From positions 27,153 to 91,152 of the forward strand of contig PIVX01000007.1 of NCBI GenBank assembly GCA_003353785.1: a stretch of DNA of 64,000 nt, given 5' to 3'. This document shows, one piece after another, positions 1 to 10,200 of this stretch. Position numbers and translations under genes: made by a program. Below the pieces are notes generated by a model. The model was not told the DNA's origin. It saw nothing but the letters and a program-made list of their open reading frames with translations, and searched no databases. The stretch comes from Gammaproteobacteria bacterium (GTDB taxonomy: Bacteria; Pseudomonadota; Gammaproteobacteria; PIVX01). Position 1 is the stretch's first letter. Every line of letters starts with the position of its first letter.

Positions 1-1
1 A

Positions 2-1498
2 TCGTATACATGGCTCACATCTTTGCAAGCAGTCTTACTAGAAGCATTACTGGTTTTTTCTATATCTATACATATTATTAAAGATAGAAAATTGTCATTC
101 TTAATTGCAATATTATCAATAGCAATGTATCACCAATTTCGCATACCTAGTGGAATAGTTTCAATAAAAAATGACATGATATATGCCTGTGGAATACTGC
201 TATATATAAATATAATTCTTCGAGGCAGGATGAATTTAAAATTCTCAAGCTTAGCTTTAATAATAGGAATAGCCTCATCATTCATAATTGTAAAATACTC
301 TGGAATATTAGTTTTAATAATCACCTCAATATTGTATTTAATAAGAACAGCATGGATTGACAAAATTAATGTCAGAAATACAACGATACTATTTTGTTGG
401 GTAGCTTTAATATCAATTCTCGCAGGGGGACATTATTATATAAAGAATATTTTGCTTTATGGAAATATTTTCTATCCAATGAAAATAAAATTAGCCTGGA
501 TAGAACTACCTGGAATTTTATTTTTAGATGGGACATCTTTATTAGACGCATTTAAAGCCGGTAAAGGCTGGAAAGAATTTCTGATAGGAACAGATCATAT
601 TAATATAGGATACCTATTTCCAATCTTACTATTTGTATTTATTTGCTCTTTATCAAAATTAAAAACATTATATAATGAAAAATCATCCATAGCCTTAGTT
701 ATATTATTTACTTTGACCATTTGGCTAATTTTTATTGTTTCATATTGGAGTGCAAGCAATACTCCAATAGATCTATTCTATATTATGTATCAAAGTAACT
801 TTAGATATATTACTGCTGGAATAGCCCTTATATATATTCTAGCTAATTGGTTCTTAATACAGATTATACGTATCCCTAAACAAATTTTATATGGAATAGC
901 ATTTCTTGGAATTACAAATAATTACTTACTTTTATTGATGGATAAAATACGCTTTACTACATTCACCCATATCCTATTGCTTTATATATGTGGTGCTCTC
1001 TTAATATCTGGATTTCTATTGTGTTATTTTATCAGGAGAGCATCCGCAAACAATAGCCACTTGAAATATTTCATGCTATTGCTATTTGAGATTACTATTT
1101 TATTATTTCAACCTTATATTGAGGTATATAACATCGTATTCTGGAAAATTAACTATCGTAATATTATCGCCCAGATCGCATATGCACAACCAGCAAATAT
1201 CTTTCTACTTAATAAATATAAAAATAACAATATTCAGCAATCATTATATTATCCTTATATAGGATATAATTTTCAACATAATGTAAAAATGGGTTCTGAT
1301 ATTGATATGACTAACTGGTTACAAAAAAGCAATCAACTACAAGATAGTTATGTTATAGTACACAATTGTCATGATGCTCAGATCAACTGTAATGATTTCC
1401 TAAAAATCTACAACGATATATTAGCAAAACACAAATTTGCCAAAATTAATTCTGATCAAGAGTCATTGATCTATAAAAAATCTAGAATTGATTTCTGA
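2..1498 (+). CDS. Polytopic membrane protein, 5' end outside window (glycosyltransferase-39-like topology)
   Basis: The reading frame is open from the first bases of the window, so the true start is probably upstream and the first ATG at 23 need not be the start. The visible part has about 490 residues with roughly ten hydrophobic stretches. It ends in a soluble tail of about 100 residues containing two cysteines spaced CHDAQINC. A segment reading YYIKNILLYGNIFYPMKI near residue 140 resembles the loop after transmembrane segments in polyprenyl-linked glycosyltransferases of the GT39/PMT type (N..LYGNPFFP). That similarity is from memory of the family and is not conclusive. Nothing downstream is co-directional until 1821, and a hairpin follows the stop. 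It could equally be an uncharacterised O-antigen or lipid-modification membrane protein. Confidence 0.6.
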   Translation, partial: SYTWLTSLQAVLLEALLVFSISIHIIKDRKLSFLIAILSIAMYHQFRIPSGIVSIKNDMIYACGILLYINIILRGRMNLKFSSLALIIGIASSFIIVKYSGILVLIITSILYLIRTAWIDKINVRNTTILFCWVALISILAGGHYYIKNILLYGNIFYPMKIKLAWIELPGILFLDGTSLLDAFKAGKGWKEFLIGTDHINIGYLFPILLFVFICSLSKLKTLYNEKSSIALVILFTLTIWLIFIVSYWSASNTPIDLFYIMYQSNFRYITAGIALIYILANWFLIQIIRIPKQILYGIAFLGITNNYLLLLMDKIRFTTFTHILLLYICGALLISGFLLCYFIRRASANNSHLKYFMLLLFEITILLFQPYIEVYNIVFWKINYRNIIAQIAYAQPANIFLLNKYKNNNIQQSLYYPYIGYNFQHNVKMGSDIDMTNWLQKSNQLQDSYVIVHNCHDAQINCNDFLKIYNDILAKHKFAKINSDQESLIYKKSRIDF

Positions 1499-1531
1499 TA
1501 CTCTCCATGTCTAAAAACACAGGAGAGTATC
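1497..1531 (+). terminator. Hairpin just after the first gene
   Basis: A perfect 10-bp inverted repeat (GATACTCTCC at 1497-1506 against GGAGAGTATC at 1522-1531) overlaps the stop codon. The loop is 15 nt. No T-run follows, so it is at best a weak intrinsic terminator or a 3'-end stabilising structure. Confidence 0.4.
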
Positions 1532-1543
1532 AAAGACACAAAT

Positions 1544-1586
1544 AATTTAGCAACAACGCCATAAATCATCGTCATTAATAACGGAT
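1544..1586 (-). repeat. IS200-type terminal repeat, copy 1
   Basis: This segment shares the core TTTAGCAACAACGCC followed by an imperfect hairpin (CATCGTCATTAATAACGG) with copies at 12153-12193 and, on the other strand, 53682-53721. The last copy lies directly after an IS200-type transposase relic, which identifies the repeat as the right end of that element. Here no transposase remains beside it. Confidence 0.6.
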
Positions 1587-1820
1587 AGCTGTCAGTCTTA
1601 AAAAATTTCTGCTTACGTACTGCCTCTAATTTACAGGATAAATTACGAAATTCTGTTTGGATCATGATCTTTAAATTAATCTTTTAGCACTTGTAATATA
1701 ACAAAGACGTTATAGAAAGACACTAAATAGCAGTAGTTCGTTATTATTAGTCAGGTAGCATAAGGCCGTTAAATATGGTACTGTTGGCTTAAATAATTCT
1801 GCTGCAATGAGGCGGGTGTA

Positions 1821-2333
1821 ATGAAGAAATTATATTTACTGGTATCTATTTTTATATTAGTCCAAATTTGTGTATCAGCTCCTATTATTACTGGTTTAGA
1901 GACAAATGATAATAATAAAGTACTACACCATGCTATGAGGAATACTTCGATTTCGCATTTGGTAAACCTACCATCACCACAACTGACAGCTTTGATTGGG
2001 AATTGGTTTGAACTAACGACACCACCAGTGAAGGCTTATGAGCATAAAAACTTATATGTAATTAACGAATATCATAAAGGATTTGTGATGCAAATATCAA
2101 TCGATGGGAAAGATAAAGTAGTAATTGTACCACTTCAAGAAGAGCCTATTAAATTTATTACTGAAGGAACTATAAAAAATATTACATTAAAATATATAAA
2201 TCTTGCTAATGATGGTTTTTTGACAGGTGTCATTCTTCCAGATACTATAAATAAAACATTTTCTTTAACAAATAGAAAAAATCACCTTTTAGTTATTACT
2301 AAAGATGGGAAAGTACATATTTTGGATAATTAA
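1821..2333 (+). CDS. Secreted orphan protein, 170 aa
   Basis: I do not recognise a family. The first 20 residues form a typical Sec signal peptide (MKKLYLLVSIFILVQICVSA, with cleavage likely after VSA). The mature part of about 150 residues is beta-rich in composition, with no cysteines and no repeats. A GAGG ribosome-binding site sits upstream of the ATG. It stands alone: the IS200-type repeat and a hairpin lie upstream, and recG converges from the other strand 12 bp downstream. A periplasmic or secreted protein is the only safe inference. Confidence 0.7.
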   Translation: MKKLYLLVSIFILVQICVSAPIITGLETNDNNKVLHHAMRNTSISHLVNLPSPQLTALIGNWFELTTPPVKAYEHKNLYVINEYHKGFVMQISIDGKDKVVIVPLQEEPIKFITEGTIKNITLKYINLANDGFLTGVILPDTINKTFSLTNRKNHLLVITKDGKVHILDN

Positions 2334-2344
2334 TACGGTTATAT

Positions 2345-4426
2345 TCAGGCCTTGATAAATTTTATCCGATTATCGTACCATCTATCAATAATATTTTGAG
2401 TAATGTTCGGTTCTTTTTCCAACAAATGCTCTGCTAAAGATCTAACTTTATTAAGCACCTTATGATCTCTTGAGAAACTAGCAATTTTCATACTATTAAG
2501 CCCTGTTTGATTAGTTCCAAACATTTCACCAATACCACGTAATAACAAATCTTGTTTAGCAATTATAAATCCATCAGTATTATTACGAATTATCTCTAAT
2601 CTCTTTTTAGAATTCTCTGACAAAGGTGATTGATACATCAAAACACAATAACTTGCTTGCTCTCCTCTACCTACCCGTCCTCGCAGCTGATGTAGTTGTG
2701 ACAGCCCTAAACGTTCAGCATTTTCAATTATCATCAAAACAGCGTTTGCAATATCAACGCCCACCTCAATTACCGTAGTTGCTACTAGCAGATCAATTTT
2801 CTTTTGCTGAAAATCTCTAATAATATTTTCTTTGTCTACTCCTTTCAATTTACCATGAATAAGTCCTACTTTAAATTCTGTTAATTCCGAATTTAGTTTT
2901 TCAAAAATCTCTATTGCAGCTTGATACTCTAGAACATCAGAAGTTTCTATCAACGGACATACCCAATAGGCCTGTTGTCCTTTTCTTAATACACTAGTTA
3001 TTTTATCAATTATCATATCACGTTTATTATTTGGGATAACTACCGTCTTTACTGCTTGACGACCTATCGGCATCTCATCCACAACAGAGATATTCAAATC
3101 AGCATACATAGCCATTGCCAAAGTTCTTGGAATAGGTGTGGCTGACATAACTAATTGATGAGGAACAGTATTACATTTTTTTGACTTATCACGTAAACTT
3201 AATCTTTGAGCAACACCAAACCTATGTTGTTCATCAATAATAATTAGGCCTAATTTATTAAACTCAACTTTCTCTTGAAATAGTGCATGAGTCCCAATTA
3301 CTAAATTTGCTGTGCCTTCCTTAATAGAGTTTATCCGTTGCTCTTTTATTCCTTTACTAAATCTACCAGATAGAAGAACTGCATTAACATTGAACCCTGC
3401 AAAATTTTTAGTTAATGAATCATAATGCTGCTCTGCTAAAATCTCTGTAGGAGACATAATAGCAACTTGTAAATTTGCTTCAATAACTTGTAATGCTGCT
3501 AAGGCGGCAATAATTGTTTTGCCACATCCCACATCTCCTTGCACTAGCCTCATCATTGGCTTTGTACTATTTAAATCTTCAAGAATCTCTTGAAAAACAT
3601 ATTTTTGGGCATTTGTTAGATCAAATTTTAATTTTCCAATAAATATAGAAGTCTTATCATTATTATATTTAATAGGAATAGCAGCTTGCTTTTCTTGACA
3701 ACGACTCATCTTGAGTAAGGAAAGTTGATAAGCTAATAATTCATCAAAAATCAATCTATATCTTGCAGGATGGGTAAAAGATTCTAGTTCAGTTGATACA
3801 ATATTGGGAGTTGGTTTATGTATTATCTCCAAAGAATCTGTAATAGATAATAACGAGAATTTATTTAAAATTTTATCAGATAAAAATTCGTTGAATACAC
3901 TGGAACCAGATAATAGTTCCAAAGCTTTATTACTGATTGATTGTAATAGTTTCTGGCTAATACCACTAGTTAAAGGATAAATAGGTGTTAAACTCTCTTC
4001 CACCTCTTGCTCTGCCCCTATAGAGTATTCCGGATGAATAATTTCATACCCAGCATTTCCCATGCGTACTTCACCAAAACATCTAATTACCTGCCCCATT
4101 TTCATAGCTTTTTTTTGGTATTCCGAAAAATTAAAAAAACGCAAATTTATATACCCATTCCTATCCACAATAGTTACTAATAACATCTTCTTTCTTGTAT
4201 AAATCACCTGTGCTTTAGCTATTTCTCCCTGAACTAAAACATGATCATGCTCTCTAACTGCCGATAATGGAGTAATACGAGTCTTATCTAGATATTTAAT
4301 TGGTAGATGCAAAATTACATCTCGTATCAAATATATTTCAATCTTATTAAGCTTCTGTTCGACAACTTTCCCAACACCATTCAATATAGTTATCGGTTGC
4401 AATAAGATATCTTTAGCGGAAGTCAT
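2345..4426 (-). CDS. recG: ATP-dependent DNA helicase RecG
   Basis: RecG remodels stalled replication forks and branch-migrates Holliday junctions in the cytoplasm. The 693-residue length matches E. coli RecG (693). The N-terminal half holds the wedge/OB fold (about 55-150). Helicase motif I is GDVGCGKT at 297-304, with Cys where most homologues have Ser. Motif II is DEQH at 398-401 within the family signature DEQHRFG. The SATPIPRT motif III and the QLRGRVGRG motif VI follow. It is the last gene of the yicC-gmk-rpoZ-spoT-recG run, six bases after spoT. E. coli has trmH between spoT and recG, which is missing here. Co-transcription with spoT is likely. Confidence 0.97.
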   Translation of the reverse strand: MTSAKDILLQPITILNGVGKVVEQKLNKIEIYLIRDVILHLPIKYLDKTRITPLSAVREHDHVLVQGEIAKAQVIYTRKKMLLVTIVDRNGYINLRFFNFSEYQKKAMKMGQVIRCFGEVRMGNAGYEIIHPEYSIGAEQEVEESLTPIYPLTSGISQKLLQSISNKALELLSGSSVFNEFLSDKILNKFSLLSITDSLEIIHKPTPNIVSTELESFTHPARYRLIFDELLAYQLSLLKMSRCQEKQAAIPIKYNNDKTSIFIGKLKFDLTNAQKYVFQEILEDLNSTKPMMRLVQGDVGCGKTIIAALAALQVIEANLQVAIMSPTEILAEQHYDSLTKNFAGFNVNAVLLSGRFSKGIKEQRINSIKEGTANLVIGTHALFQEKVEFNKLGLIIIDEQHRFGVAQRLSLRDKSKKCNTVPHQLVMSATPIPRTLAMAMYADLNISVVDEMPIGRQAVKTVVIPNNKRDMIIDKITSVLRKGQQAYWVCPLIETSDVLEYQAAIEIFEKLNSELTEFKVGLIHGKLKGVDKENIIRDFQQKKIDLLVATTVIEVGVDIANAVLMIIENAERLGLSQLHQLRGRVGRGEQASYCVLMYQSPLSENSKKRLEIIRNNTDGFIIAKQDLLLRGIGEMFGTNQTGLNSMKIASFSRDHKVLNKVRSLAEHLLEKEPNITQNIIDRWYDNRIKFIKA

Positions 4427-4432
4427 AATTAT

Positions 4433-6544
4433 CTATTGTTTTTTTCTTGATTGAGAAACTACAAATTTAAGGTTTTTAATCTTTTTGATCACATAAGCAA
4501 GATGAATTCTGTCTATAACACTTATAGTTAAATATACTCTTATAAAGCTCCCTAGTCTTGGATCTACTATTATATTGTCTATATTAGAATTAGAGTCAGA
4601 TATTACACTCGCTAAAGACGCTAATGCTCTTTTTTGGTTAATAACTTCAACTATAATCTCAACTTTAAATTCTCCTACAATTTCACTGCTCCAAGCAAGA
4701 TTCAAATAGCTTTCCGGGTGCCTCCTATAATTAACTACCGCATTACAAGTTTCTAAATGAACGTCTATGCCATGTCCAGAACGTAAATGTCCTATTACCA
4801 GATCGCCAGGTATTGGATAACAACATTCTGAGAAATGTACAACCATTCCTTCTGTTCCTTTGATCAATAAAGTCTTTTGTTCTAAATTGGATTCGGTATA
4901 TTCTGTGCCCCTAGTCAATTTCCTTGCGATCAATACTGGATATTGGTTACCAAGACCTATCTCGCGATACAAAGATTCAATGTTTTCTAGCTGCAGTTCA
5001 TTCAATACAGAGTTTATATTATGCTTCCCTAAGTTATCAATGCCTATTTGGAAATTTGCTAATTCCTGCTCAAGCACTCTCTTGCCAAGCGCTTCAGATT
5101 CATATTTTTGCTTATCACGAATATAATGCCTTATGCCATTTCTTGCTCTACTCGTACAAACAAACTCTAACCATGATTCATGCGGTCGTCCATCTGGAGA
5201 TGTTATGATCTCAACTGTTTGACCACTAACCAATCTTGTATTTAAAGGGGCAAACCTTTTATTGATCTTAGAGCCAACACACTCATTACCAACCTCAGAA
5301 TGCACATAATAGGCAAAATCAACAGGTGTAGCATTTTGTGGAAGCTTAACAATATCTCCGTTAGGCGTGAATACATATACCTCATCAGGGAACAATTCTA
5401 TTTTAACACTTTCTATAAAATCTAATGGACTAGTTGCATTATCCTCAATTTCTGCTAATTCTTTCATCCATCCCATTGCTAAAAATGTTTGATTATTTTT
5501 GTCTTCATTTTTTGATTTATATATCCAATGGGCGGCAATACCAATTTCAGCAATTTTATGCATTTCTTTAGTTCTTATTTGAATTTCTATTGGTATGCCA
5601 AATGGCCCAAATAAAATTGTATGCAATGATTGATAACTATTAGATTTAGGGATAGCAATATAATCTTTAAATCCTTTACTAAGAGGTTTATATAAAGAAT
5701 GGATTATCCCTAAAGCACGATAACATAAATCCTTGTTATTAACTACTAACCTGATCCCGTACATATCCATAATATCTTTAAAGCTATTTCTTTTTACAAG
5801 CATTTTTTTATATGTACTGTAAAGATGTTTTGTACGGCTAAATATCTTAAAATCAGCTATATCATGCTTAACAAGAGCTTTAGTTATAGTATCTTTAATC
5901 ATCCTTAACATCTCATTATTTGCTATGATGATTTCTTGACTAACATTCTTTAACACTCTATACCGCATCGGATACAATGCTTCAAAACACAAATCCTCAA
6001 GCTCAATATAAATTTTATGAATACCAAGCCTGTTAGCAATAGGAGCATAAATCTCTAAAGTCTCCAGCGCTATTCTCTTTTGCTTATATAATGGTAAACT
6101 ACTTAATGTTCTAATATTATGTAATCTATCAGCAAGTTTAACTAAGATAACCCTAATATCTTTAACCATTGCCATTACCATTTTTCTAAAATTCTCAGCT
6201 TGCGCTTCTGCTTTAGAATTAAATTTTATTTGTTTAAGCTTACTGACTCCATCAACTAAATCAGCAATTTCTTGATTAAAATTATCAGTTAAAAAAGACT
6301 TACTAATGCTAGTATCTTCTAATACATCATGTAAAAGAGTAGCCATGATTGTTTGATGATCCATACGCATTTCTGCCAATATCAAAGCCGCTTTTACTGG
6401 ATGAATTATGTAGGGCTCCCCGGTCATCCTATATTGTCTACGATGAGCAACTTCAGCAAAAGAGTAAGCTTCTTGGATCAAATCTATCTGAGTAGAATTT
6501 AAGTATTTATTTAATTCACCTTGTAGCTCTTTGAAATAATCCAT
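4433..6544 (-). CDS. spoT: Bifunctional (p)ppGpp synthase/hydrolase SpoT
   Basis: SpoT degrades and can make the alarmone (p)ppGpp, setting growth rate under starvation. Length is 703 residues, as in E. coli. The N-terminal HD hydrolase domain carries LLHDVLEDT (HD at 72-73), so hydrolysis should be intact. The synthetase domain has YQSLHT at 304-309 and the EIQIRT motif, a TGS domain lies near 390-450, and a C-terminal ACT domain spans about 625-700. It lies between rpoZ and recG, the standard gammaproteobacterial position. I saw no second RelA-type gene in the window, so whether this protein is the only long RSH enzyme of the genome is unknown. Confidence 0.97.
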   Translation of the reverse strand: MDYFKELQGELNKYLNSTQIDLIQEAYSFAEVAHRRQYRMTGEPYIIHPVKAALILAEMRMDHQTIMATLLHDVLEDTSISKSFLTDNFNQEIADLVDGVSKLKQIKFNSKAEAQAENFRKMVMAMVKDIRVILVKLADRLHNIRTLSSLPLYKQKRIALETLEIYAPIANRLGIHKIYIELEDLCFEALYPMRYRVLKNVSQEIIIANNEMLRMIKDTITKALVKHDIADFKIFSRTKHLYSTYKKMLVKRNSFKDIMDMYGIRLVVNNKDLCYRALGIIHSLYKPLSKGFKDYIAIPKSNSYQSLHTILFGPFGIPIEIQIRTKEMHKIAEIGIAAHWIYKSKNEDKNNQTFLAMGWMKELAEIEDNATSPLDFIESVKIELFPDEVYVFTPNGDIVKLPQNATPVDFAYYVHSEVGNECVGSKINKRFAPLNTRLVSGQTVEIITSPDGRPHESWLEFVCTSRARNGIRHYIRDKQKYESEALGKRVLEQELANFQIGIDNLGKHNINSVLNELQLENIESLYREIGLGNQYPVLIARKLTRGTEYTESNLEQKTLLIKGTEGMVVHFSECCYPIPGDLVIGHLRSGHGIDVHLETCNAVVNYRRHPESYLNLAWSSEIVGEFKVEIIVEVINQKRALASLASVISDSNSNIDNIIVDPRLGSFIRVYLTISVIDRIHLAYVIKKIKNLKFVVSQSRKKQ

Positions 6545-6590
6545 AGATCACAACCAAAGTATTTAAGGAAATAAATAATAGATTAATGTG

Positions 6591-7283
6591 TCAATCTTCT
6601 TTTTGACTATCATTAGCATTATCTAAAGTATCTTCAAATGGTAAAGTCTCATCATCATTAGATGGATCTGCATTATCAGAAACATTAGCAGCATCTGCAT
6701 TATCAGAAACATCTGCATTATCAGAAACATCTGCATTATCAGAAACATCTACATTGTCAGAAACATCTGCATTAGCAGCATCTGCATTATCAGAAACATC
6801 TGCATTATCAGAAACATCTGCATTATCAGAAACATTAGCAGCATCTGCATTATTATTTTTTTTATCTTCTAAAGAAAAATCTTTAAGTAATACTGACTGC
6901 ATCACAGCTGATGGCGCTGGACTACCTACTTCCTGTTTAAGAATAACTTCTGGCAACCTCTGCATAGAACTAGCTTCTGTACCATGAGAACTCAATGTTA
7001 CACTATGTATTGTCAATTTTTGTTCACTATCAGGTAACAAAGCATTATTCTCTAAAGTAGAAACCTTATTACCTTCTGGCTGAATACCGTCCAAAACTCT
7101 AGCATCAACCAAACCAGCAGCTATTTCTCTAAGAGCAATAACCGGAGGCTTATCATTTTCTAAAGGTACTAGAGGTTCTACCCCTCCTATACTAATATCA
7201 CGGGCTCGCTTAGCTGCTATTAGCACTAGTTTAAATCTATTTTCAACATTATCGAGACAATCTTCAACTGTAATTCTTGCCAT
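6591..7283 (-). CDS. rpoZ: RNA polymerase omega subunit with long acidic repeat tail
   Basis: The first 75 or so residues are a normal omega subunit, which binds beta' and helps RNA polymerase assembly and ppGpp sensing: [17 protein letters not shown], then the KRARDIS region. E. coli omega has 91 residues while this protein has 230. The extra 150 residues are a low-complexity extension. It begins as a Ser/Glu-rich linker (about 75-145) and then consists of near-perfect NADVSD or NADAANVSD repeats (about 145-210), ending in an acidic tail. Location between gmk and spoT confirms identity. The extension is in frame with no break and ends at a normal stop 46 bp before spoT, so it appears to be a real part of the protein rather than a sequencing join. 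Its role is unknown. Confidence 0.93.
   Translation of the reverse strand: MARITVEDCLDNVENRFKLVLIAAKRARDISIGGVEPLVPLENDKPPVIALREIAAGLVDARVLDGIQPEGNKVSTLENNALLPDSEQKLTIHSVTLSSHGTEASSMQRLPEVILKQEVGSPAPSAVMQSVLLKDFSLEDKKNNNADAANVSDNADVSDNADVSDNADAANADVSDNVDVSDNADVSDNADVSDNADAANVSDNADPSNDDETLPFEDTLDNANDSQKED
6667..6853 (-). repeat. 18-nt tandem repeat inside rpoZ
   Basis: The unit on the plus strand is close to tctgcattatcagaaaca (18 nt). It is repeated about nine times, with occasional 9- or 15-nt insertions coding for Ala-Ala-Asn. All units are multiples of three, so copy-number change would keep the frame. A point-mutated unit encodes NVDVSD. Confidence 0.9.
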
Positions 7284-7326
7284 TTTTACTCCACTTTACT
7301 TACTGCTACATTGTACAGCCTTATTA

Positions 7327-7944
7327 TCAATCAGCCAATAGTGTTTCAATTATATTTTTATATTTAACACGCTGATATCTACTAGCCATTCTGTGCACAC
7401 TAATTATAGCTTTAAAATCCACCGCTGCCTGATTAAAATCATCATTAACAATAATGTAGTCAAAATATGAACAGTGCATGACTTGTTCTGGCACCTCTTG
7501 CATTCTCTTATTTATAACCGCAATAGGCTCTCTATTCCTTTTTCTTAATCTTGTACTTAATTCATCAAAAGATGGAGGAAGTAAATATACACTTATGCAA
7601 TCTAAACCTAACTCTTTAATTTGTTTAGCTCCTTGCCAATCAATCTCTAAAATTACATCTAAACCTTGATCTAAAAATTTATCTAAAACATATTTTGACG
7701 TTGCATATCGATAACCAAATACTTTTGCTGATTCTATAAATGCACCAGAATCTTCCAATTCCTGAAACTTATTATCATCAACAAAAAAATAATCTATGCC
7801 GTCATTCTCACCTTTACCAATAGATCTAGTTGTATATGAAATGGATACAACTAAATTATCTACTGAGGAAACCAAAGATTTAACTATAGTAGATTTTCCA
7901 CATCCCGAAGGAGCAGCAACAATATAGAAAGTACCTTTTTCCAT
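7327..7944 (-). CDS. gmk: Guanylate kinase
   Basis: Gmk phosphorylates GMP to GDP with ATP. The 205-residue length matches the family (207 in E. coli). The P-loop APSGCGKST spans 11-19. The GMP-binding region SYTTRSIGKGENDGIDYFFV follows, as do the lid motif RLRKRNRE and the NDDFNQA motif. It lies six bases after yicC and 43 bases before rpoZ, the usual gammaproteobacterial operon. Confidence 0.97.
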   Translation of the reverse strand: MEKGTFYIVAAPSGCGKSTIVKSLVSSVDNLVVSISYTTRSIGKGENDGIDYFFVDDNKFQELEDSGAFIESAKVFGYRYATSKYVLDKFLDQGLDVILEIDWQGAKQIKELGLDCISVYLLPPSFDELSTRLRKRNREPIAVINKRMQEVPEQVMHCSYFDYIIVNDDFNQAAVDFKAIISVHRMASRYQRVKYKNIIETLLAD

Positions 7945-7950
7945 TAAAAT

Positions 7951-8841
7951 CTACTCTATGTTTTGAGCCTGTTCTCGCATTTGCTCTATTATAACTTTTA
8001 TATCAACAATAATCTTAGTTACTGGTAAAATACTCATTTTTGAACCTATCGTATTAACTTCTCTAAATACTTCTTGTAAAATAAAATCTAGCTTTCTACC
8101 AACAACGCCCCCTAATATAAGAACATTCCGAAACTCTAATAAATGCTGCTTCAACCTACATATCTCTTCAGCTATATCCATTTTATCAGCTAATAACACA
8201 ATTTCTTGTTCTAACCGATTTTCATCAATATCTATCCCGAAGCTTGCAACCTTCTTATGTAAATTATTTCGATAGATACCCAACCATTGTTGCTCATAGT
8301 TTACCAAATCATCTACCAAAGACAATAAACTTGTTACCCTAAATTGCAGAAATTCTTTTAACCTATCTCCTTCATTACTACGGCTTTGAATTAATTCATC
8401 TAAAACTAAAGATAGTGACTTTATGATTGATGAATGTAAAATTTCAGTATGTTTTTCATCAGGAACAATTACTCCAGGATAATTTAAAATACTATCAAAG
8501 CTTGGCAGAACAGTCTCTCCGAACTTATTGCTCATAACATTTACAACATCCTTCATAGAATCTAACATTTTTTCATTTATAGATATAGAACAAAATTGCT
8601 GGCTATTAGGTATAAATGTTAACTGAACATCAATTTTTCCTCTACTTAATATATTACTAATTTTGTTTCTAATGCTGATTTCAGCTTGTTTGACAAAAGC
8701 TGGTAAGACAAAGCAAATATCTCTAAAACGATGATTAAGGGTTCTTATTTCCCAAATATACACGCCATGCTCATCTTCATGTTGATACCTAGCAAAACCT
8801 GTCATGCTATTAATTGATAATATTTTTTTATTTACTTGCAT
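7951..8841 (-). CDS. yicC: YicC-family endoribonuclease
   Basis: YicC proteins are endoribonucleases, shown in E. coli to act on the small RNA RyhB with PNPase. The 296-residue protein begins with the family signature SMTGFARYQ near residue 12 and includes EIRTLNHRFRDI. The conserved C-terminal part reads ADKMDIAEEICRLKQHL and GRKLDFILQEVFREVNTIGSK. It is the first gene of the leftward run. Its start region faces rph, as in E. coli, with 58 bp between the two, which must hold both promoters. Confidence 0.93.
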   Translation of the reverse strand: MQVNKKILSINSMTGFARYQHEDEHGVYIWEIRTLNHRFRDICFVLPAFVKQAEISIRNKISNILSRGKIDVQLTFIPNSQQFCSISINEKMLDSMKDVVNVMSNKFGETVLPSFDSILNYPGVIVPDEKHTEILHSSIIKSLSLVLDELIQSRSNEGDRLKEFLQFRVTSLLSLVDDLVNYEQQWLGIYRNNLHKKVASFGIDIDENRLEQEIVLLADKMDIAEEICRLKQHLLEFRNVLILGGVVGRKLDFILQEVFREVNTIGSKMSILPVTKIIVDIKVIIEQMREQAQNIE

Positions 8842-8899
8842 TAACCAAAATATTTATCATAAAATTCCTTATCTGTAGGATAACAAAAGGAGCACACTA

Positions 8900-9628
8900 A
8901 TGCGAGCTGATAATAGAAAACCAGAAGAATTAAGAGAAGTATCTATCACCAGGAATTATACTCACAATAATCCCGGTTCAACTCTAATTGAGTTCGGTAA
9001 TACCAGAGTTTTATGTCATGCTACCATAACAGAAGGTGTTCCAAGATTCTTAAGAGGTTCACAACAAGGATGGCTCTCAGCTGAATATAGTATGTTACCA
9101 AGCGCAACAATTGTACGCACCCAAAGAGAGGCTGTAAAAGGAAAACAAACCGGTAGAACACAGGAAATTCAAAGACTCATAGGTAGAAGTCTGAGAAGCT
9201 CTCTTGATTTAACCAGAATTAAAGATTATACAATCAACATAGATTGTGATGTCATTCAAGCAGATGGAGGTACTAGGACAGCATCTATTACTGGTAGCAG
9301 TATTGCATTAAGAGATCTAATTGATATTCAGCTTAGAAAGAAAGTTATTAGGAACAATCCAATTAAGTACTCAATTGCCGCTATCTCTGTTGGCATCGTT
9401 AAAGAAGAAATATTACTTGATCTAGATTATATAGAAGATTCCGCTGCCGACACAGATATGAATGTTATAATGACGGCAGACGGTAAATATGTTGAAATAC
9501 AAGGAACAGCAGAAGGTAATGAATTTTCACAGGAACAGCTTATTAGTATGCTGAAATATGCTAGCGATGGTATTAACAGCCTAATAAATATACAAAAATC
9601 AATTATTCAAGAACCGATACCCGTATGA
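8900..9628 (+). CDS. rph: Ribonuclease PH
   Basis: RNase PH is a phosphorolytic 3'-5' exoribonuclease that trims tRNA 3' ends. It has 242 residues against 238 in the family. It carries the opening [16 protein letters not shown], the [20 protein letters not shown] segment, [19 protein letters not shown], and the [17 protein letters not shown] metal site. A strong AAGGAG sits 7 bases before the ATG. The 3' end overlaps the convergent dut by 22 bp. In enteric bacteria pyrE and slmA lie between rph and dut and both are absent here. Confidence 0.97.
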   Translation: MRADNRKPEELREVSITRNYTHNNPGSTLIEFGNTRVLCHATITEGVPRFLRGSQQGWLSAEYSMLPSATIVRTQREAVKGKQTGRTQEIQRLIGRSLRSSLDLTRIKDYTINIDCDVIQADGGTRTASITGSSIALRDLIDIQLRKKVIRNNPIKYSIAAISVGIVKEEILLDLDYIEDSAADTDMNVIMTADGKYVEIQGTAEGNEFSQEQLISMLKYASDGINSLINIQKSIIQEPIPV

Positions 9629-10068
9629 CCAAAGCCTTGTTCTCCACGATCTGTTTCTAAAAAAGATTCAACTATGTCGAAATTAATTTTTAATATGGGG
9701 AAAAACATAAGCTGAGCAATTCTATCTCCTGGCTGAATAGTAAATGACTGCTGCCCCCTATTCCAGCACGAAATTTTTAACTCTCCTTGATAATCAGAAT
9801 CAATCAACCCCGTCAAATTTCCTAATACAATACCATTTTTATGGCCTAACCCAGATCTTGGAAGAATAACAGCAGCAATATTGGGATCAGCTATATGAAT
9901 AGCAATTCCCGTATGTATAAGCTTCACAGCATTAGGGTTAATTAATAAAGGAATATCTATACAAGCACATAAATCTATTGCCGCCGAACCAGAAGTAGCA
10001 TAATCAGGTAGAGGAAATTTTTTACCTATTTTATCGTTAATTATTTTTAGAGATATCTTTTTATGCAT
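9607..10068 (-). CDS. dut: Deoxyuridine 5'-triphosphate nucleotidohydrolase (dUTPase)
   Basis: Dut hydrolyses dUTP to dUMP and pyrophosphate, supplying dTMP synthesis and keeping uracil out of DNA. It has 153 residues (151 in E. coli). The trimeric dUTPase motifs are present in order: AAIDLCA (29-35), PRSGLG (70-75), [11 protein letters not shown] (87-97), GDRIAQL, and the flexible C-terminal [11 protein letters not shown] that closes over the substrate. The 3' end overlaps rph by 22 bp in convergent orientation. Confidence 0.97.
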   Translation of the reverse strand: MHKKISLKIINDKIGKKFPLPDYATSGSAAIDLCACIDIPLLINPNAVKLIHTGIAIHIADPNIAAVILPRSGLGHKNGIVLGNLTGLIDSDYQGELKISCWNRGQQSFTIQPGDRIAQLMFFPILKINFDIVESFLETDRGEQGFGHTGIGS

Positions 10069-10200
10069 TGCTAAGAAATTTAAATATTTAATCTTCTCAC
10101 AGTCTATAATATTTTGATCAAATAATAAACTATACTCTTCTACAAGATATTAGGCCAGAATACATTTTTAATAATAACTGTTTGATAATAACAAAAAGAC

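Noticed and set aside
6667..6853. CRISPR-like array from the regular repeat
   Set aside because: There are no spacers of unique sequence; units are contiguous 18-nt coding repeats within rpoZ.
6754..6987. Plus-strand frame across the rpoZ repeat
   Set aside because: It is the antisense of the repeat ([20 protein letters not shown] start); repeats of a multiple of three leave several frames open. The minus-strand omega subunit is the real gene.
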